Position numbers and translations under genes: made by a program
NCBI GenBank assembly: GCA_023412845.1
Contig: JAEZRH010000010.1
Location: 1-27,928, forward strand
DNA from: Bacillota bacterium
Lineage (GTDB): Bacteria; Bacillota; Clostridia; Oscillospirales; Acutalibacteraceae
DNA: 27,928 nucleotides
Reading direction: 5' to 3'
Notes under the pieces: model-generated
The model's input: the letters and a program-made list of their open reading frames with translations, nothing else
The model's database searches: none
Told to the model about the DNA's origin: nothing
Part shown: piece after piece, positions 1 through 7,808 of the stretch
Numbering within the stretch: the stretch's first letter is position 1
Layout of the letters: every line of letters begins with the position of its first letter

Positions 1-741
1 CTTGATGGGTTCGCCCCTGCGGATGTCGATGCGTACGGAAGCGTAGAATTTCAGCGCACGGCCGCCCGTCGTCACCTCCGGGTTGCCGTAGGTGACGCCG
101 ATCTTCTCGCGCAGCTGATTGATGAAAATGGCCACGCAGTTCGACTTGGAGATGGCGCCCGCCAGCTTGCGCAGCGCCTGCGACATCAGCCTTGCCTGCA
201 GGCCGACGGAGCTGTCGCCCATATCGCCCTCGATTTCAGCGCGAGGTACGAGGGCCGCGACGGAGTCGATGACGATGACGTCGATGGCCCCGGAGCGCAC
301 GAGCGCCTCGGTGATCTCAAGCGCCTGCTCGCCGGTATCCGGCTGCGAAACGAGCAGCGAATCCACGTCCACCCCCAGAGCGGCGGAGTAGACCGGGTCC
401 AGCGCGTGCTCCACGTCGATGAACGCGGCGTTGCCTCCGCTTTTCTGCCCCTGCGCGATGCAGTGCAGGGCCAGCGTCGTTTTACCGGAACTTTCAGGTC
501 CGTAAATCTCCACGATCCTGCCGCGCGGCAGACCGCCGATGCCGAGAGCCAGGTCGAGCGAAAGGGAGCCGGTGGAAATCGCCTCCACCTGCATGGCCTG
601 GTTCTGCCCCAGACGCATCACGGCGCCTTTACCGAACTGTTTTTCGATCTGCGCAAGCGCGGTTTCCAGCGCCGTTTTCTTGTTGCCGCTGGTGTCCACC
701 GTCTTCGCGAGTTTTCTTGTTGCCGCCCCTTTTTCCGCCAT
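1..741 (-). CDS. recA: RecA recombinase (3' end cut by window edge)
   Basis: DNA strand-exchange ATPase of homologous recombination and the SOS co-protease. The visible 247 residues start MAEKGAATRK and include the Walker A motif GPESSGKTT at about residues 81-89, the Walker B region VIVIDSVAAL, and the family stretch FINQLREKIGVTYGNPEVTTGG just before the cut. Family members are about 340-360 residues, so roughly the last 100 lie outside the window. The ATG at 741 is preceded by GGGAGG at good spacing. The gene is its own transcription unit: a sigma-A promoter at 801-829 lies between it and the terminator of the VOC gene. No Gram-positive LexA box (GAAC-N4-GTTC) is visible in the short leader, although recA is usually SOS-controlled. 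Identity is certain from the sequence. Confidence 0.98.
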   Translation of the reverse strand, partial: MAEKGAATRKLAKTVDTSGNKKTALETALAQIEKQFGKGAVMRLGQNQAMQVEAISTGSLSLDLALGIGGLPRGRIVEIYGPESSGKTTLALHCIAQGQKSGGNAAFIDVEHALDPVYSAALGVDVDSLLVSQPDTGEQALEITEALVRSGAIDVIVIDSVAALVPRAEIEGDMGDSSVGLQARLMSQALRKLAGAISKSNCVAIFINQLREKIGVTYGNPEVTTGGRALKFYASVRIDIRRGEPIK

Positions 742-800
742 CCTGATACCTCCCGTGCTGCACTCCGATACTTACCGGTACTTGCCGGACTTTTCAATTC

Positions 801-829
801 ATTATAATGGATTCCCATAAAAAAAGCAA
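801..829 (-). promoter_or_regulatory. Sigma-A promoter of recA
   Basis: On the minus strand a TTGCTT -35 (824-829) and a perfect TATAAT -10 (801-806) are separated by 17 nt. This predicts a leader of about 50 nt to the recA ATG. The -35 overlaps the T-run of the terminator of the preceding VOC gene. Confidence 0.75.
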
Positions 830-883
830 CCGCGCGGAGCCCGAGGCGGGTCTCCTAATCGCAGGTGATCTCAACGCGGTTGC
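819..883 (-). terminator. Rho-independent terminator after the VOC gene
   Basis: A 9-bp perfect stem GCAACCGCG/CGCGGTTGC (875-883 with 826-834) is followed on the minus strand by seven T (819-825). The 5' arm lies inside the last codons of the VOC gene, and the loop holds a second small GGAG-CCCG/CGGG-CTCC hairpin. The signal ends the prmC-side transcript just before the recA promoter. Confidence 0.75.
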
Positions 884-1244
884 CGTCGGGGTCAAGCACG
901 CAGCTTTCATAGCAGCCGTCCCCCGTCCGGCGCGGGCCGGAGACGACGCCGACCCCGTCCTGCCGCATTCTCTCGGTCAGCCGGTCCACGTCTTCCCGTG
1001 TTTCCAGCCGGAACGCAACATGGGCGAGGCCAATGTCAAATTCCTGTTTTTCCGCTTTGCGCAGGCCTTCCGGCTTCGTCATCAGTTCGATGGAAGCCCC
1101 GGAACCAAACGTGACAAAACGCGAGGAGAAGTCGCCCGTTTTGCGGTGATATTCGCCGCCCTCGAACCCGTGGAAATACCGGATGTAAAAACCTGCAAGC
1201 CTGCTTATGTCCTTTGTGTAGATTCCGATGTGGCAGATCGCCAT
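855..1244 (-). CDS. VOC-fold protein (glyoxalase/bleomycin-resistance/dioxygenase superfamily)
   Basis: Single vicinal-oxygen-chelate domain of 129 residues, the usual size for the family. It opens MAICHIGIYTKD and ends DPDGNRVEITCD. Candidate metal ligands at the typical VOC positions are His5, Glu53, His75 and Glu126, so it is probably a metal-dependent lyase, isomerase or small-molecule-binding protein. The substrate cannot be told. I chose the ATG at 1244 because GGGAGG lies 8 nt upstream. An in-frame ATG at 1265 overlaps that ribosome site and is unlikely. The gene follows prmC by 47 bp and probably shares its transcript. It ends in TAG and is followed by a good terminator. Confidence 0.85.
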   Translation of the reverse strand: MAICHIGIYTKDISRLAGFYIRYFHGFEGGEYHRKTGDFSSRFVTFGSGASIELMTKPEGLRKAEKQEFDIGLAHVAFRLETREDVDRLTERMRQDGVGVVSGPRRTGDGCYESCVLDPDGNRVEITCD

Positions 1245-1291
1245 AGCTGAAAACCTCCCATTCAAAATCTTTCAAGAAACTAACGGAATTC

Positions 1292-2146
1292 TCACCTTGA
1301 TTCCCTGCGGCGTCCGGCGAGCACACGCGGCACGCCGTAAAGGTCGCGGAGAACCCGGATGCCGGAAAGCGCGCCGGAGAACAGCCTCCCGACGGCGTCG
1401 GCCTGCCCTTCGCCCAGCTCCACCGCGGCGGCGCCCCCCGGTTTCAGCTTCGGCAGCCAGATTCCGGCGATGGCGCGGTAGAACAGCAGGCCGTCTTCGC
1501 CGCCGTCCAGCGCCTCGCGCGGCTCGCGCCGCACCTCCCTCTGAAGCGCCGCGATCTCCGCCGCCCGCACGTACGGCGGGTTGGAGACGAATCCGTCGAG
1601 CCCCCCGAAGCCTTCCGCCGCCGCGGGGTCGAGCGCGTCCAGCCGCACTGCGGCGACCGCATCCAGACCCGTCCGGGCGATGTTGCGCGTGAGGTACGAG
1701 AACGCTTCCCCGTATTTTTCGGCCGCCGTGACGCGTGCGCCCGGCAGCAGCGAAGCAAGGCCCAGCGCGACGGCCCCCGTCCCCGCGCACAGATCGAGAA
1801 CGCGCGGCGAAGGCTCCGTCTTCAGCATCTCCGCCGCCGTCTTTACAAGCAGCTCGGTCTCCTCGCGGGGGACCAGAACACCCTCGCCGACTTCGAGGGT
1901 AAGGCCCAGGAACGGCCATTCGCCCAGAATGTACTGCAGGGGCCTGCCGCCTGCGCGTTCCCGGGCCGTCTGCAGGTAGCATTCCGTCCTTTCCGGGTCC
2001 GCCGGTTCCATGGAATGCAGCGACCGCTGCACCCGGTCGAGGCCGAACGCCTTTCGGAACAGGCAGCCCGCGTCGAACGAAGGGCTTTCCACGCCCGCTT
2101 CCGCCAGAAGTTCCCTGCCCTCGCGGTACGCGCCGCCCAGCGTCAT
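1292..2146 (-). CDS. prmC: Peptide chain release factor N5-glutamine methyltransferase PrmC (HemK)
   Basis: Methylates the glutamine of the GGQ motif in RF1/RF2 using S-adenosylmethionine, which speeds peptide release in the cytoplasm. The 284-residue length is normal. The N-terminal helical substrate domain is followed by the SAM-binding DLCAGTGAVAL at 118-128 and the diagnostic NPPY at 189-192; PREETELLV at about 93-101 is also typical. The start ATG overlaps the stop of the upstream DUF1385 gene as ATGA, which implies translational coupling. In many clostridia prfA follows this pair. Here a VOC gene does, so prfA must be elsewhere. Confidence 0.95.
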   Translation of the reverse strand: MTLGGAYREGRELLAEAGVESPSFDAGCLFRKAFGLDRVQRSLHSMEPADPERTECYLQTARERAGGRPLQYILGEWPFLGLTLEVGEGVLVPREETELLVKTAAEMLKTEPSPRVLDLCAGTGAVALGLASLLPGARVTAAEKYGEAFSYLTRNIARTGLDAVAAVRLDALDPAAAEGFGGLDGFVSNPPYVRAAEIAALQREVRREPREALDGGEDGLLFYRAIAGIWLPKLKPGGAAAVELGEGQADAVGRLFSGALSGIRVLRDLYGVPRVLAGRRRESR

Positions 2147-3129
2147 GCGCTATCCTTGTCCTCTCCGTCCTTCGGTGCCAGCACGATCCTGTCTTCGCCG
2201 TTCTCCGGGATAACCGCTTTGATGGCGGCAATCGCGACCTCGATCATGCTGTCGTCCGGCTCCTTCGTCGTGATGCGCTGCACCCAAAGCCCCGGCGCGG
2301 AAACGACGCGGGAAATAGAATTGTCGTGGCGGCCGCAATAGCGGATCACCTCGTAGCCGATGCCGACCACAATGGGGATGCAGAGGATCTTCACCGCGGA
2401 GCGCACGAACGGGTTGGTGAACGGGATGAAGAAGCCGATGACGATGCCGATGAGCAACATCAGGATCATGAAGCTTGTCCCGCAGCGCGGGTGGAACCGC
2501 TGGTGGCGGCGCACGTTTTCCACCGTAAGCTCCTCGTTGTTTTCATAGCAGAAAATCGTCTTGTGCTCGGCGCCGTGGTACTCGAACACGCGGTGCACGT
2601 CGGGCATCATGGCGCATAGCTGTACATATCCAAGGAAGATGGCGATGCGCATCACGCCCTCGAGCGGGGAGCGCCAGCCCGCGATGCCGCCGCCCGCAGC
2701 CGCCTGGATCAAGTTAAAGATCCACGTCGGCACGACCAGGAACAGCACGATGCCCAGCACCACGCCCAGCACGGTGCCCGCCGTCATAATGACGTTCATC
2801 ATTTTATCGCCGAACTTTTCCTCGATCCATCTGTCGAACTTTGACTCTTCCCCTTCGCCGTCCTCCATGCCGCTCATCTCCACCGCGCGCGAGAGCGCCT
2901 TGTAGCCGATGGAAAGCGAATCCACAAAGCCGGCCATCCCGCGAAAAAACGGCAGCCGCCAGAAGCCAGATTTCTGCTGGATGGTCTCGGCCGCAAGCTC
3001 TTCGGTCGAGATCGAGCCGTCGGGCATGCGCACGGCAAGCGCCGTCTTTTTCGGGCCCCGCATCATGATTCCCTCTATGAGCGCCTGGCCGCCGATGGAT
3101 GTGATGCATTTTGTCGTCTCTCTTGGCAT
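2143..3129 (-). CDS. DUF1385 membrane protein (YqhQ-like)
   Basis: A 328-residue protein with the conserved opening CITSIGGQALIEGIMMRGP typical of DUF1385/YqhQ. Hydrophobic segments are at about 113-140, 160-178, 219-240 and 243-262, so it is a multi-pass membrane protein. The motif FEYHGAEHKTIFCYE and the RFHPRCGTSF stretch are family hallmarks rich in His/Cys/Glu, but the biochemical role is not established. The start is set by AAAGGA upstream and lies 5 bp from the end of the histidine kinase gene. The stop overlaps prmC. The DUF1385-prmC pairing is common in Firmicutes. Confidence 0.9.
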   Translation of the reverse strand: MPRETTKCITSIGGQALIEGIMMRGPKKTALAVRMPDGSISTEELAAETIQQKSGFWRLPFFRGMAGFVDSLSIGYKALSRAVEMSGMEDGEGEESKFDRWIEEKFGDKMMNVIMTAGTVLGVVLGIVLFLVVPTWIFNLIQAAAGGGIAGWRSPLEGVMRIAIFLGYVQLCAMMPDVHRVFEYHGAEHKTIFCYENNEELTVENVRRHQRFHPRCGTSFMILMLLIGIVIGFFIPFTNPFVRSAVKILCIPIVVGIGYEVIRYCGRHDNSISRVVSAPGLWVQRITTKEPDDSMIEVAIAAIKAVIPENGEDRIVLAPKDGEDKDSA

Positions 3130-3134
3130 TGGTC

Positions 3135-4586
3135 CTAATTCCTTTCTTCCCCGTCCGGTTCGCGCGGCCCGCTTTCGAGCTGGCGGAAGGTTGGGATGCG
3201 CACGGTGACGGCCGTGCCGACGTTTTCCTGGCTTTCTATTTCGAGGCTGCCGGAGTGCAGCTTCATGATCTCGTCCGCAAGGGCGAGCCCGATGCCGGAG
3301 CCGCGGACGGTCTGGTTGGCCTTGTAGAATTTCTTTTTGACGTTTGGCAGATGCTCGGCCGGGATGCCGCAGCCGTTATCCGCGATCTCGATGCGGAGAA
3401 AGCCGTCCTCCTCCGCGGCTGTCACGGTGATGGTGCCGCCCTGCGCGGTGTACTTGAGCGCGTTGTCCAGCACGTTGACGAACACCTGCCGCAGCCGGTT
3501 GATGTCGCCCAGCACGGGCGGAAGCATGGCCGGTTCGTCATAGATGAGAAATTTATGCTCGTTGCGGGCACGCTCGCTGAACATGTAGACCGCCGCGCCC
3601 AGCTCGGCGAGGATGTCGATCTTGTCCATGGTGAGCGTCATGCGTCCGCTCTGCATGCGTGAAAAATCGAGCAGCTCCTCCACGATGCCGGAGAGGCGCT
3701 CGGTCTCGCTGACGATGATGCCCATGCCGCGGCGGAACGTCTCCGGCTCGGTCTCGCCGCTCTGCAGCGTTTCCGCCCAGCCCTTGATGGCCGTCAGCGG
3801 CGTGCGCAGCTCGTGCGAAACAGAGGAGATGAAGTCGTTTTTCATCTTTTCGCTTTCGCCCAGCTCGTCCGCCATGTCGTTTATGGTGTCGCACAGGTCG
3901 CCCAGCTCGTCGTCGTTCATTTTCTCGATGCGCGCCTTGAAGTCGCCCTGCGCGATCAGCTTGGCCGTCGCGCCGATGCGCTTGATGGGCGTGAGGATAG
4001 AGCGGATGAAGTAGTTGCTGGAAATGAACACGAACAGGATGACGAGCGCCCCGGCCAGCATCAGCGCCGCGACCAGCGTGAAAATCTGCCGGTCGGCGTC
4101 CTCCAGCGAAACGACGTACCGCACGGCTCCGACGGGCACGCCCGCGTCGCTGCGGATGACCCGCGTGACGGCCATGGCGCGCTCGCCGCTGTCGAGACTG
4201 CCCGTCCACGTTCCGTAGCCGTTCGTGTTCTCAAGCGCGAGCTTATAATCCGGCATGTCCTGCGATTCGTCCGGCGCGAAGCCGATGGAGGTGGTGACGA
4301 CCCGGCCCGCCTGGTTCACGATCATCAGCTCCATGCTTTCCTTATTGGGGAAATCCTCCACATAGCTGCGGGCCGCGTCAATGAATTCCGAGGAGGACTT
4401 CCTGCCGTAGCCGGAAAAAATATTTGTCAGCTCGTCGGAGCGTCCGTTGAGCGCGGACTGGATTCCGTTATAAACGTACCCCTGCACCACGAACGACAGC
4501 GTCGCGATAAGAGCGGCGACAATCAGGATGATGACGCCGAGGCTGTTCGTGATCCAGCGCTTTGATATGCGGTTCTTCGAAGCCAT
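3135..4586 (-). CDS. Membrane sensor histidine kinase (HAMP-HisKA-HATPase_c)
   Basis: A 483-residue two-component sensor. TM1 spans about 13-36, followed by an extracytoplasmic domain of about 130 residues, possibly a single-Cache or PAS-like sensor. TM2 is about 168-192 and HAMP about 193-246. The phospho-acceptor is His258 in SSVSHELRTPL. The catalytic domain has the N box NVLDNALKYT (371-380), G1 DNGCGIP (403-409), the F-box region KKKFYK and G2 GSGIGLAL (429-436). All catalytic motifs are intact. The ATG has GGGAGG upstream. It probably phosphorylates the OmpR-type regulator encoded at 5242-5949, from which it is separated by an SdpI-family gene. The signal sensed is unknown. Confidence 0.95.
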   Translation of the reverse strand: MASKNRISKRWITNSLGVIILIVAALIATLSFVVQGYVYNGIQSALNGRSDELTNIFSGYGRKSSSEFIDAARSYVEDFPNKESMELMIVNQAGRVVTTSIGFAPDESQDMPDYKLALENTNGYGTWTGSLDSGERAMAVTRVIRSDAGVPVGAVRYVVSLEDADRQIFTLVAALMLAGALVILFVFISSNYFIRSILTPIKRIGATAKLIAQGDFKARIEKMNDDELGDLCDTINDMADELGESEKMKNDFISSVSHELRTPLTAIKGWAETLQSGETEPETFRRGMGIIVSETERLSGIVEELLDFSRMQSGRMTLTMDKIDILAELGAAVYMFSERARNEHKFLIYDEPAMLPPVLGDINRLRQVFVNVLDNALKYTAQGGTITVTAAEEDGFLRIEIADNGCGIPAEHLPNVKKKFYKANQTVRGSGIGLALADEIMKLHSGSLEIESQENVGTAVTVRIPTFRQLESGPREPDGEERN

Positions 4587-4635
4587 CCTGCCGCCTCCCT
4601 CCCCGACGTTTCGTCCTTTTTCTTGGTACTTTCAA

Positions 4636-5013
4636 TTATTTCCGATTGCCGTTTTCATCGAAGGTTTTGCGCAGCGCGATCTCGGTGGGGGCGATGGAAA
4701 GAAACAAAATGACGACCTGCACCCCGATGAGGATCAGCCCGAAATTACTAACCGCATTTTCGTCTTTCCCCCACACGGACAGCATGGCACAGAAAGAGAG
4801 ACCGAGCAGCACCCAGCCCCAAACGCGCCACGTCTTTGCGAAATGGTGATTTGCGAACTCCCAGGTATCCCGGTTAATCATGGACATCGCCGTCCGGTAG
4901 CCATTGTTCGGATTGATCTCCTTCGGCGCGTGCTTCACGTAAATATTGCCGAGGATAATCATGATGGCCGGCACCAGCGCTTCCATCACCAGCATAAAAA
5001 TCCAGAAATCCAT
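4636..5013 (-). CDS. SdpI-family small membrane protein
   Basis: A 125-residue protein with three predicted membrane segments at about 4-25, 66-84 and 89-110. Between TM1 and TM2 it carries NNGYRTAMSMINRDTWEFAN, which matches the conserved loop of SdpI/YhfL-type proteins. The founding SdpI of Bacillus subtilis gives immunity to the SdpC toxin and sequesters the repressor SdpR. Homologues are widespread, mostly without known function. A GAGGG ribosome site precedes the ATG. It lies between the response-regulator and kinase genes of one two-component system. An accessory role in signalling or envelope protection is inference. Confidence 0.75.
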   Translation of the reverse strand: MDFWIFMLVMEALVPAIMIILGNIYVKHAPKEINPNNGYRTAMSMINRDTWEFANHHFAKTWRVWGWVLLGLSFCAMLSVWGKDENAVSNFGLILIGVQVVILFLSIAPTEIALRKTFDENGNRK

Positions 5014-5124
5014 ATCAAAGCCCTCTTCCGATCAACGCCATGTGTATCCGGATTCCGCGTCATATAGTCATAAGCCCGGTAACCCTTTGGCCTGCGCTCA
5101 GGCTCAGCCCGGCCGGGACTGCGT

Positions 5125-5154
5125 GCAAGCGCAGCGGTTCAGGGGCAACGCGGA
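5125..5154. repeat. Interspersed repeat core, copy 1
   Basis: A 30-nt core beginning GCAAGCGCAGCGGTTCAGGG recurs with one mismatch at 15092-15121, in the same orientation. It lies in the 228-bp gap between the response-regulator stop and the SdpI-family start, and similarity extends patchily on both sides (GGGACyG before it, GGGGGCC and GGCTC after). No ORF here is credible. The rest of the gap holds a GGGGGCC/GCCCCC-type palindrome near 5166-5180 and nothing else I can name. Confidence 0.75.
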
Positions 5155-5241
5155 CACGGCACGTGCGGGGGCCGCCCCCGGCTCTCCCGCCAAAACAGGA
5201 TCGCGTTTCTCACCGTGCCGAACGGCAGGATGAAACGGGGG

Positions 5242-5949
5242 CTATGCCCCCTCCCATTTGTAGCCGAGGCCCCAGACGGTGACGATGTGCTTCGGGTTCG
5301 AAGGCTCGTCTTCGACCTTCATGCGCAGACGGCGGATGTTGACGTCCACTATTTTTTCCTCGCCGTAATACGATTCGCCCCAGACGTGGCGCAGAATCTC
5401 CGTGCGGTCCATCGCCGTGCCGGGGTTCGAGAAGAAATACTCCATGATCTGGAACTCGACCTGCGTCAGCTCGACGGGCTCGCCCTTCTTGAGCAGCGTT
5501 CGGCTGCGCAGGTTCAGCACGAAGTCGCCGGAGACGATCTCCTCGCGGAAATTGCTTTTGTCCCGCATCTGCTCGAGCGCCACGCGTCGGTACACGGCGT
5601 CCACGCGCGCTACAAGCTCGCTGGGGCTGAACGGCTTCGTCACATAGTCGTCGGCGCCCATCATCAGGCCGCCGACCTTATCCATCTCCTGCGTTTTCGC
5701 CGTCAGCATGATGATGCCGATGGAACCGCTGCGGCGGCGCAGCTCCTTGCAGACCGCGAGCCCGTCGTATTTGCCCGGCATCATGATGTCGAGCACGGCC
5801 ACGTCCACGTTGGGGCCCTCGCGGTCGTAGATGGCAAGGGCCTGTTCGCCGTCCGCCGCCTCCAGCGTCTGGTAGCCCGCGCGCTTCAGATTGATGACGA
5901 CGAATTCGCGGATGGCCTGTTCGTCCTCCGCCACAAGAATTGTTTTCAC
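5242..5949 (-). CDS. OmpR/PhoB-family response regulator
   Basis: A 235-residue transcription factor with an N-terminal receiver domain: acidic pocket AEDE at 7-10, phospho-acceptor Asp54 in VLDIMMPG, Thr83 and Lys105. A C-terminal winged-helix DNA-binding domain (about 135-235) contains ELTQVEFQIMEYF and the recognition stretch VDVNIRRLRMKVEDEP. The start is GTG at 5949 with GGGGGAG upstream. It lies 17 bp after the lipoprotein gene and is co-oriented with the kinase, its likely partner. It ends in TAG. The regulon cannot be read from the window. Confidence 0.95.
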   Translation of the reverse strand: MKTILVAEDEQAIREFVVINLKRAGYQTLEAADGEQALAIYDREGPNVDVAVLDIMMPGKYDGLAVCKELRRRSGSIGIIMLTAKTQEMDKVGGLMMGADDYVTKPFSPSELVARVDAVYRRVALEQMRDKSNFREEIVSGDFVLNLRSRTLLKKGEPVELTQVEFQIMEYFFSNPGTAMDRTEILRHVWGESYYGEEKIVDVNIRRLRMKVEDEPSNPKHIVTVWGLGYKWEGA

Positions 5950-5966
5950 AAAGGACTCCCCCTAGT

Positions 5967-7319
5967 CTAATCCTTGGAGATCAGCTCAAAAGCGTCTTTG
6001 ACCTCCTGCTCGGTCATGGAGATCGAGTTGTACGGTGACGTGCGGCTGGCGGCGAACACCAGGTCTTCCTGTTCCGAAAGCTTGAAGAAGCCCTTCGTGC
6101 CGGTCCCCGCTTCCCATTCCTTTTTTGTAAAGATCTCGATGCGCATCAGTTCCGGCCCCTGCACGCCCGCGGCGCTTCTCGGCGAATCCATCCACTGGTA
6201 GAAGATCATGGTGCGCGTGGCGGGGTCCAGTCTGGTGGTGATCTTCCCCCTCCACATGTCGGGGACGGAGAACCAGTACCCGTCGGCATAGTTGATCACC
6301 ATGCTCATCACGCGCACGAACGTGTTGGTCGCGGTGTCGTAGCGGTGCCAGCTCGTGAGGTAGTCGGCGTCGTCGGCCGTGGTGCCGCTGTAACCGGGCA
6401 TCAGCGTAACAAGCGGGATCTCAATGATCCTGTCGCCGTTGATGTCTTTCGACACGACGGAGGTGTTGCGCACGGTGCTTTTCGCGGTTTTCGTCGCCTG
6501 GTCGTAGAACGGCGCCTCCAGCCGGTTTTTGGTTTTGTTCCAGTAGAAGAGCTCCGTCACCATGGTGTTGGCGGACTTCACCCCGTCCAGCACGATGCCG
6601 ACCTGACGCGCGTCCACAAGGCCCGTAAGCACGGAGGCGTATTTTGTCACGCCCGTATCCATGGGCGCGGTGCCCATGACCTCCATGGCGTTCTCTTTCA
6701 TGCGCAGCAGATGCGCCGAAGCGGGCTGGTCCCCCACCGTGACGTTCGCCGTGAAGATTTCGCTCCTGCCGTCGCCGTCGAAATCCACCACCGCCATCTC
6801 GGTGTAGCCCTGGTTCAGCTTGAGCTCATTCATTTTGCCGTTCCTGTAATAGTAGACGCTGATGGCACCGGTGTTGTTCTGGCTGTTGCCCCAGCCGACC
6901 ACGGCTTCGTCGTGCCCGTCGCCGTTGAGGTCGCCGAAGCAGACCCTGTCTACCTGAGAGGTCGGGTTGCCGAACAGACCGATGTTCTTCCAGCTTCCGT
7001 CGGAATTTTTCTGCATGAACAGGACGTTCATGCCTGTCGCATCCTCGTCTTTCTGGTAGAAGGCCATCGCCTCCTGCCCGCTGTCGCCGCACAGATTGTG
7101 GGTCAGGATGGCTGAACGGTAGTCGCCGGAAGCGGGATATTTCAGAATCATCTTGTCGCCGGCGGTCTGATCCAGCAGGTTCTGGATATCCGCCTCGTTC
7201 GCGCCCGTGGGGCGCGGGGCATGCATCAGGGACTGGGCGTCCAGTCCGGCGAACGAGCAGCCGGAAAGCGCCGCCGCAAGCGCCAGGGCCACGGCCAGCA
7301 CGGCCGCTCTCCGTTTCAT
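5967..7319 (-). CDS. FG-GAP/VCBS-repeat lipoprotein
   Basis: A 450-residue exported lipoprotein. The signal peptide is MKRR followed by a hydrophobic run ending in the lipobox LSGC, with Cys21 as the predicted lipidation site. Calcium-loop-like repeats typical of FG-GAP/VCBS beta-propellers are DLNGDGHDEAVVGWG, DFDGDGRSEIF and DINGDRIIEIPLV, suggesting a surface propeller fold. The ATG at 7319 has GGAGG about 9 nt upstream. An in-frame ATG at 7388 lies upstream of the likely transcription start and is rejected. It is the first gene of the run leading to the two-component system, so an envelope-sensing or accessory role is possible. Function is not known. Confidence 0.85.
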   Translation of the reverse strand: MKRRAAVLAVALALAAALSGCSFAGLDAQSLMHAPRPTGANEADIQNLLDQTAGDKMILKYPASGDYRSAILTHNLCGDSGQEAMAFYQKDEDATGMNVLFMQKNSDGSWKNIGLFGNPTSQVDRVCFGDLNGDGHDEAVVGWGNSQNNTGAISVYYYRNGKMNELKLNQGYTEMAVVDFDGDGRSEIFTANVTVGDQPASAHLLRMKENAMEVMGTAPMDTGVTKYASVLTGLVDARQVGIVLDGVKSANTMVTELFYWNKTKNRLEAPFYDQATKTAKSTVRNTSVVSKDINGDRIIEIPLVTLMPGYSGTTADDADYLTSWHRYDTATNTFVRVMSMVINYADGYWFSVPDMWRGKITTRLDPATRTMIFYQWMDSPRSAAGVQGPELMRIEIFTKKEWEAGTGTKGFFKLSEQEDLVFAASRTSPYNSISMTEQEVKDAFELISKD

Positions 7320-7367
7320 GCTCAAATTCCTCCCCCCGCCCGCAGAGTCAAGTGTATAAACGATTCT

Positions 7368-7376
7368 ATTATAGCA
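7368..7376 (-). promoter_or_regulatory. Extended -10 promoter of the lipoprotein/two-component operon
   Basis: TGCTATAAT on the minus strand is a perfect extended -10 (TGnTATAAT). No good -35 is seen at 16-18 nt, which is usual for extended -10 promoters. It would give a leader of about 40 nt to the lipoprotein ATG at 7319. Confidence 0.6.
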
Positions 7377-7448
7377 TATGGGCGCCAAAAAGAAAGTATC
7401 AAAACTGTAACGCGGCGTGCCGCCGCTGTCAAGCCCCGCCGTTCCACC

Positions 7449-7500
7449 CGGAGAAAACCGGCGGCCAAATCCGGCGGGAGCGTCGGAGACAGCTCCCGGA
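7449..7500 (-). repeat. Structured interspersed element, copy A
   Basis: On the minus strand a hairpin GGGAGC/GCTCCC (10-nt loop) is followed by CGCCGG and then a T-filled mini-hairpin CCGG-TTTTCT-CCGG. It aligns with 9189-9240 and 17699-17748, where the same stems are kept with different bases. Confidence 0.6.
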
Positions 7501-7520
7501 CCGGTGCGGTACCGGCGCAG

Positions 7521-7548
7521 AAAAAGAGCGTGCCCTCCGGCACACTCT
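7521..7548 (-). terminator. Rho-independent terminator
   Basis: Stem AGAGTGTGCC/GGCACGCTCT with loop GGAG, then five T on the minus strand. One position is a U-G pair in the minus-strand RNA but an A-C mismatch on the plus strand, which favours action on minus-strand transcripts. It lies upstream of the lipoprotein promoter. Confidence 0.75.
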
Positions 7549-7720
7549 GCTTATCTTTTTTGCAAAGGAAACGGCGTACGTCCTTCCGCCGGGTGCGGAG
7601 CCAAGTGGAATTCCCCGCGCCCGTGCGGTTCAGGGCCACTCCCGGCGCGGGTTTCCTGAAACTCTCCCGGGCATCGCATGCCTTTCGCGCCTACGGCGAC
7701 CACGCCTGCGGCACAAATTG

Positions 7721-7758
7721 AAAATGAGCATGCCCTTCGCTCCGGGCACGCTCATTTT
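7721..7758 (-). terminator. Terminator of the M14 peptidase gene
   Basis: A 15-bp stem (AAAATGAGCGTGCCC/GGGCATGCTCATTTT with one G-U pair on the minus strand) and an 8-nt loop, about 50 nt past the peptidase stop. The stem resembles the one at 7521-7548, so the two may be related copies. Confidence 0.75.
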
Positions 7759-7779
7759 ATCGCTTTGTGGAAATTTAAC

Positions 7780-7805
7780 GGCTGGGCCTGCATGCAGGCC
7801 CAGCC
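7780..7805. repeat. 26-bp perfect palindrome
   Basis: The 13-nt arm GGCTGGGCCTGCA is followed directly by its exact reverse complement, with no spacer. It begins 3 nt after the stop codon of the M14 peptidase gene and has no T-run, so it is either an mRNA 3'-end stem or a protein-binding site. Confidence 0.85.
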
Positions 7806-7808
7806 TGC

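Larger units (their letters stand above)
7320..7808. other. Gene-free stretch with promoter, two terminators, repeats and a palindrome
   Basis: This 489-bp gap between the lipoprotein start and the M14 peptidase stop has no credible gene on either strand. It contains, right to left, a 26-bp palindrome, a terminator for the peptidase gene, a 20-nt dispersed motif at 7680-7699, a fragment GCGGTTCAGGG at about 7625-7635 resembling the 5125/15092 repeat core, a second terminator, one copy of the hairpin element described at 9189 and 17699, and an extended -10 promoter. Confidence 0.7.
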
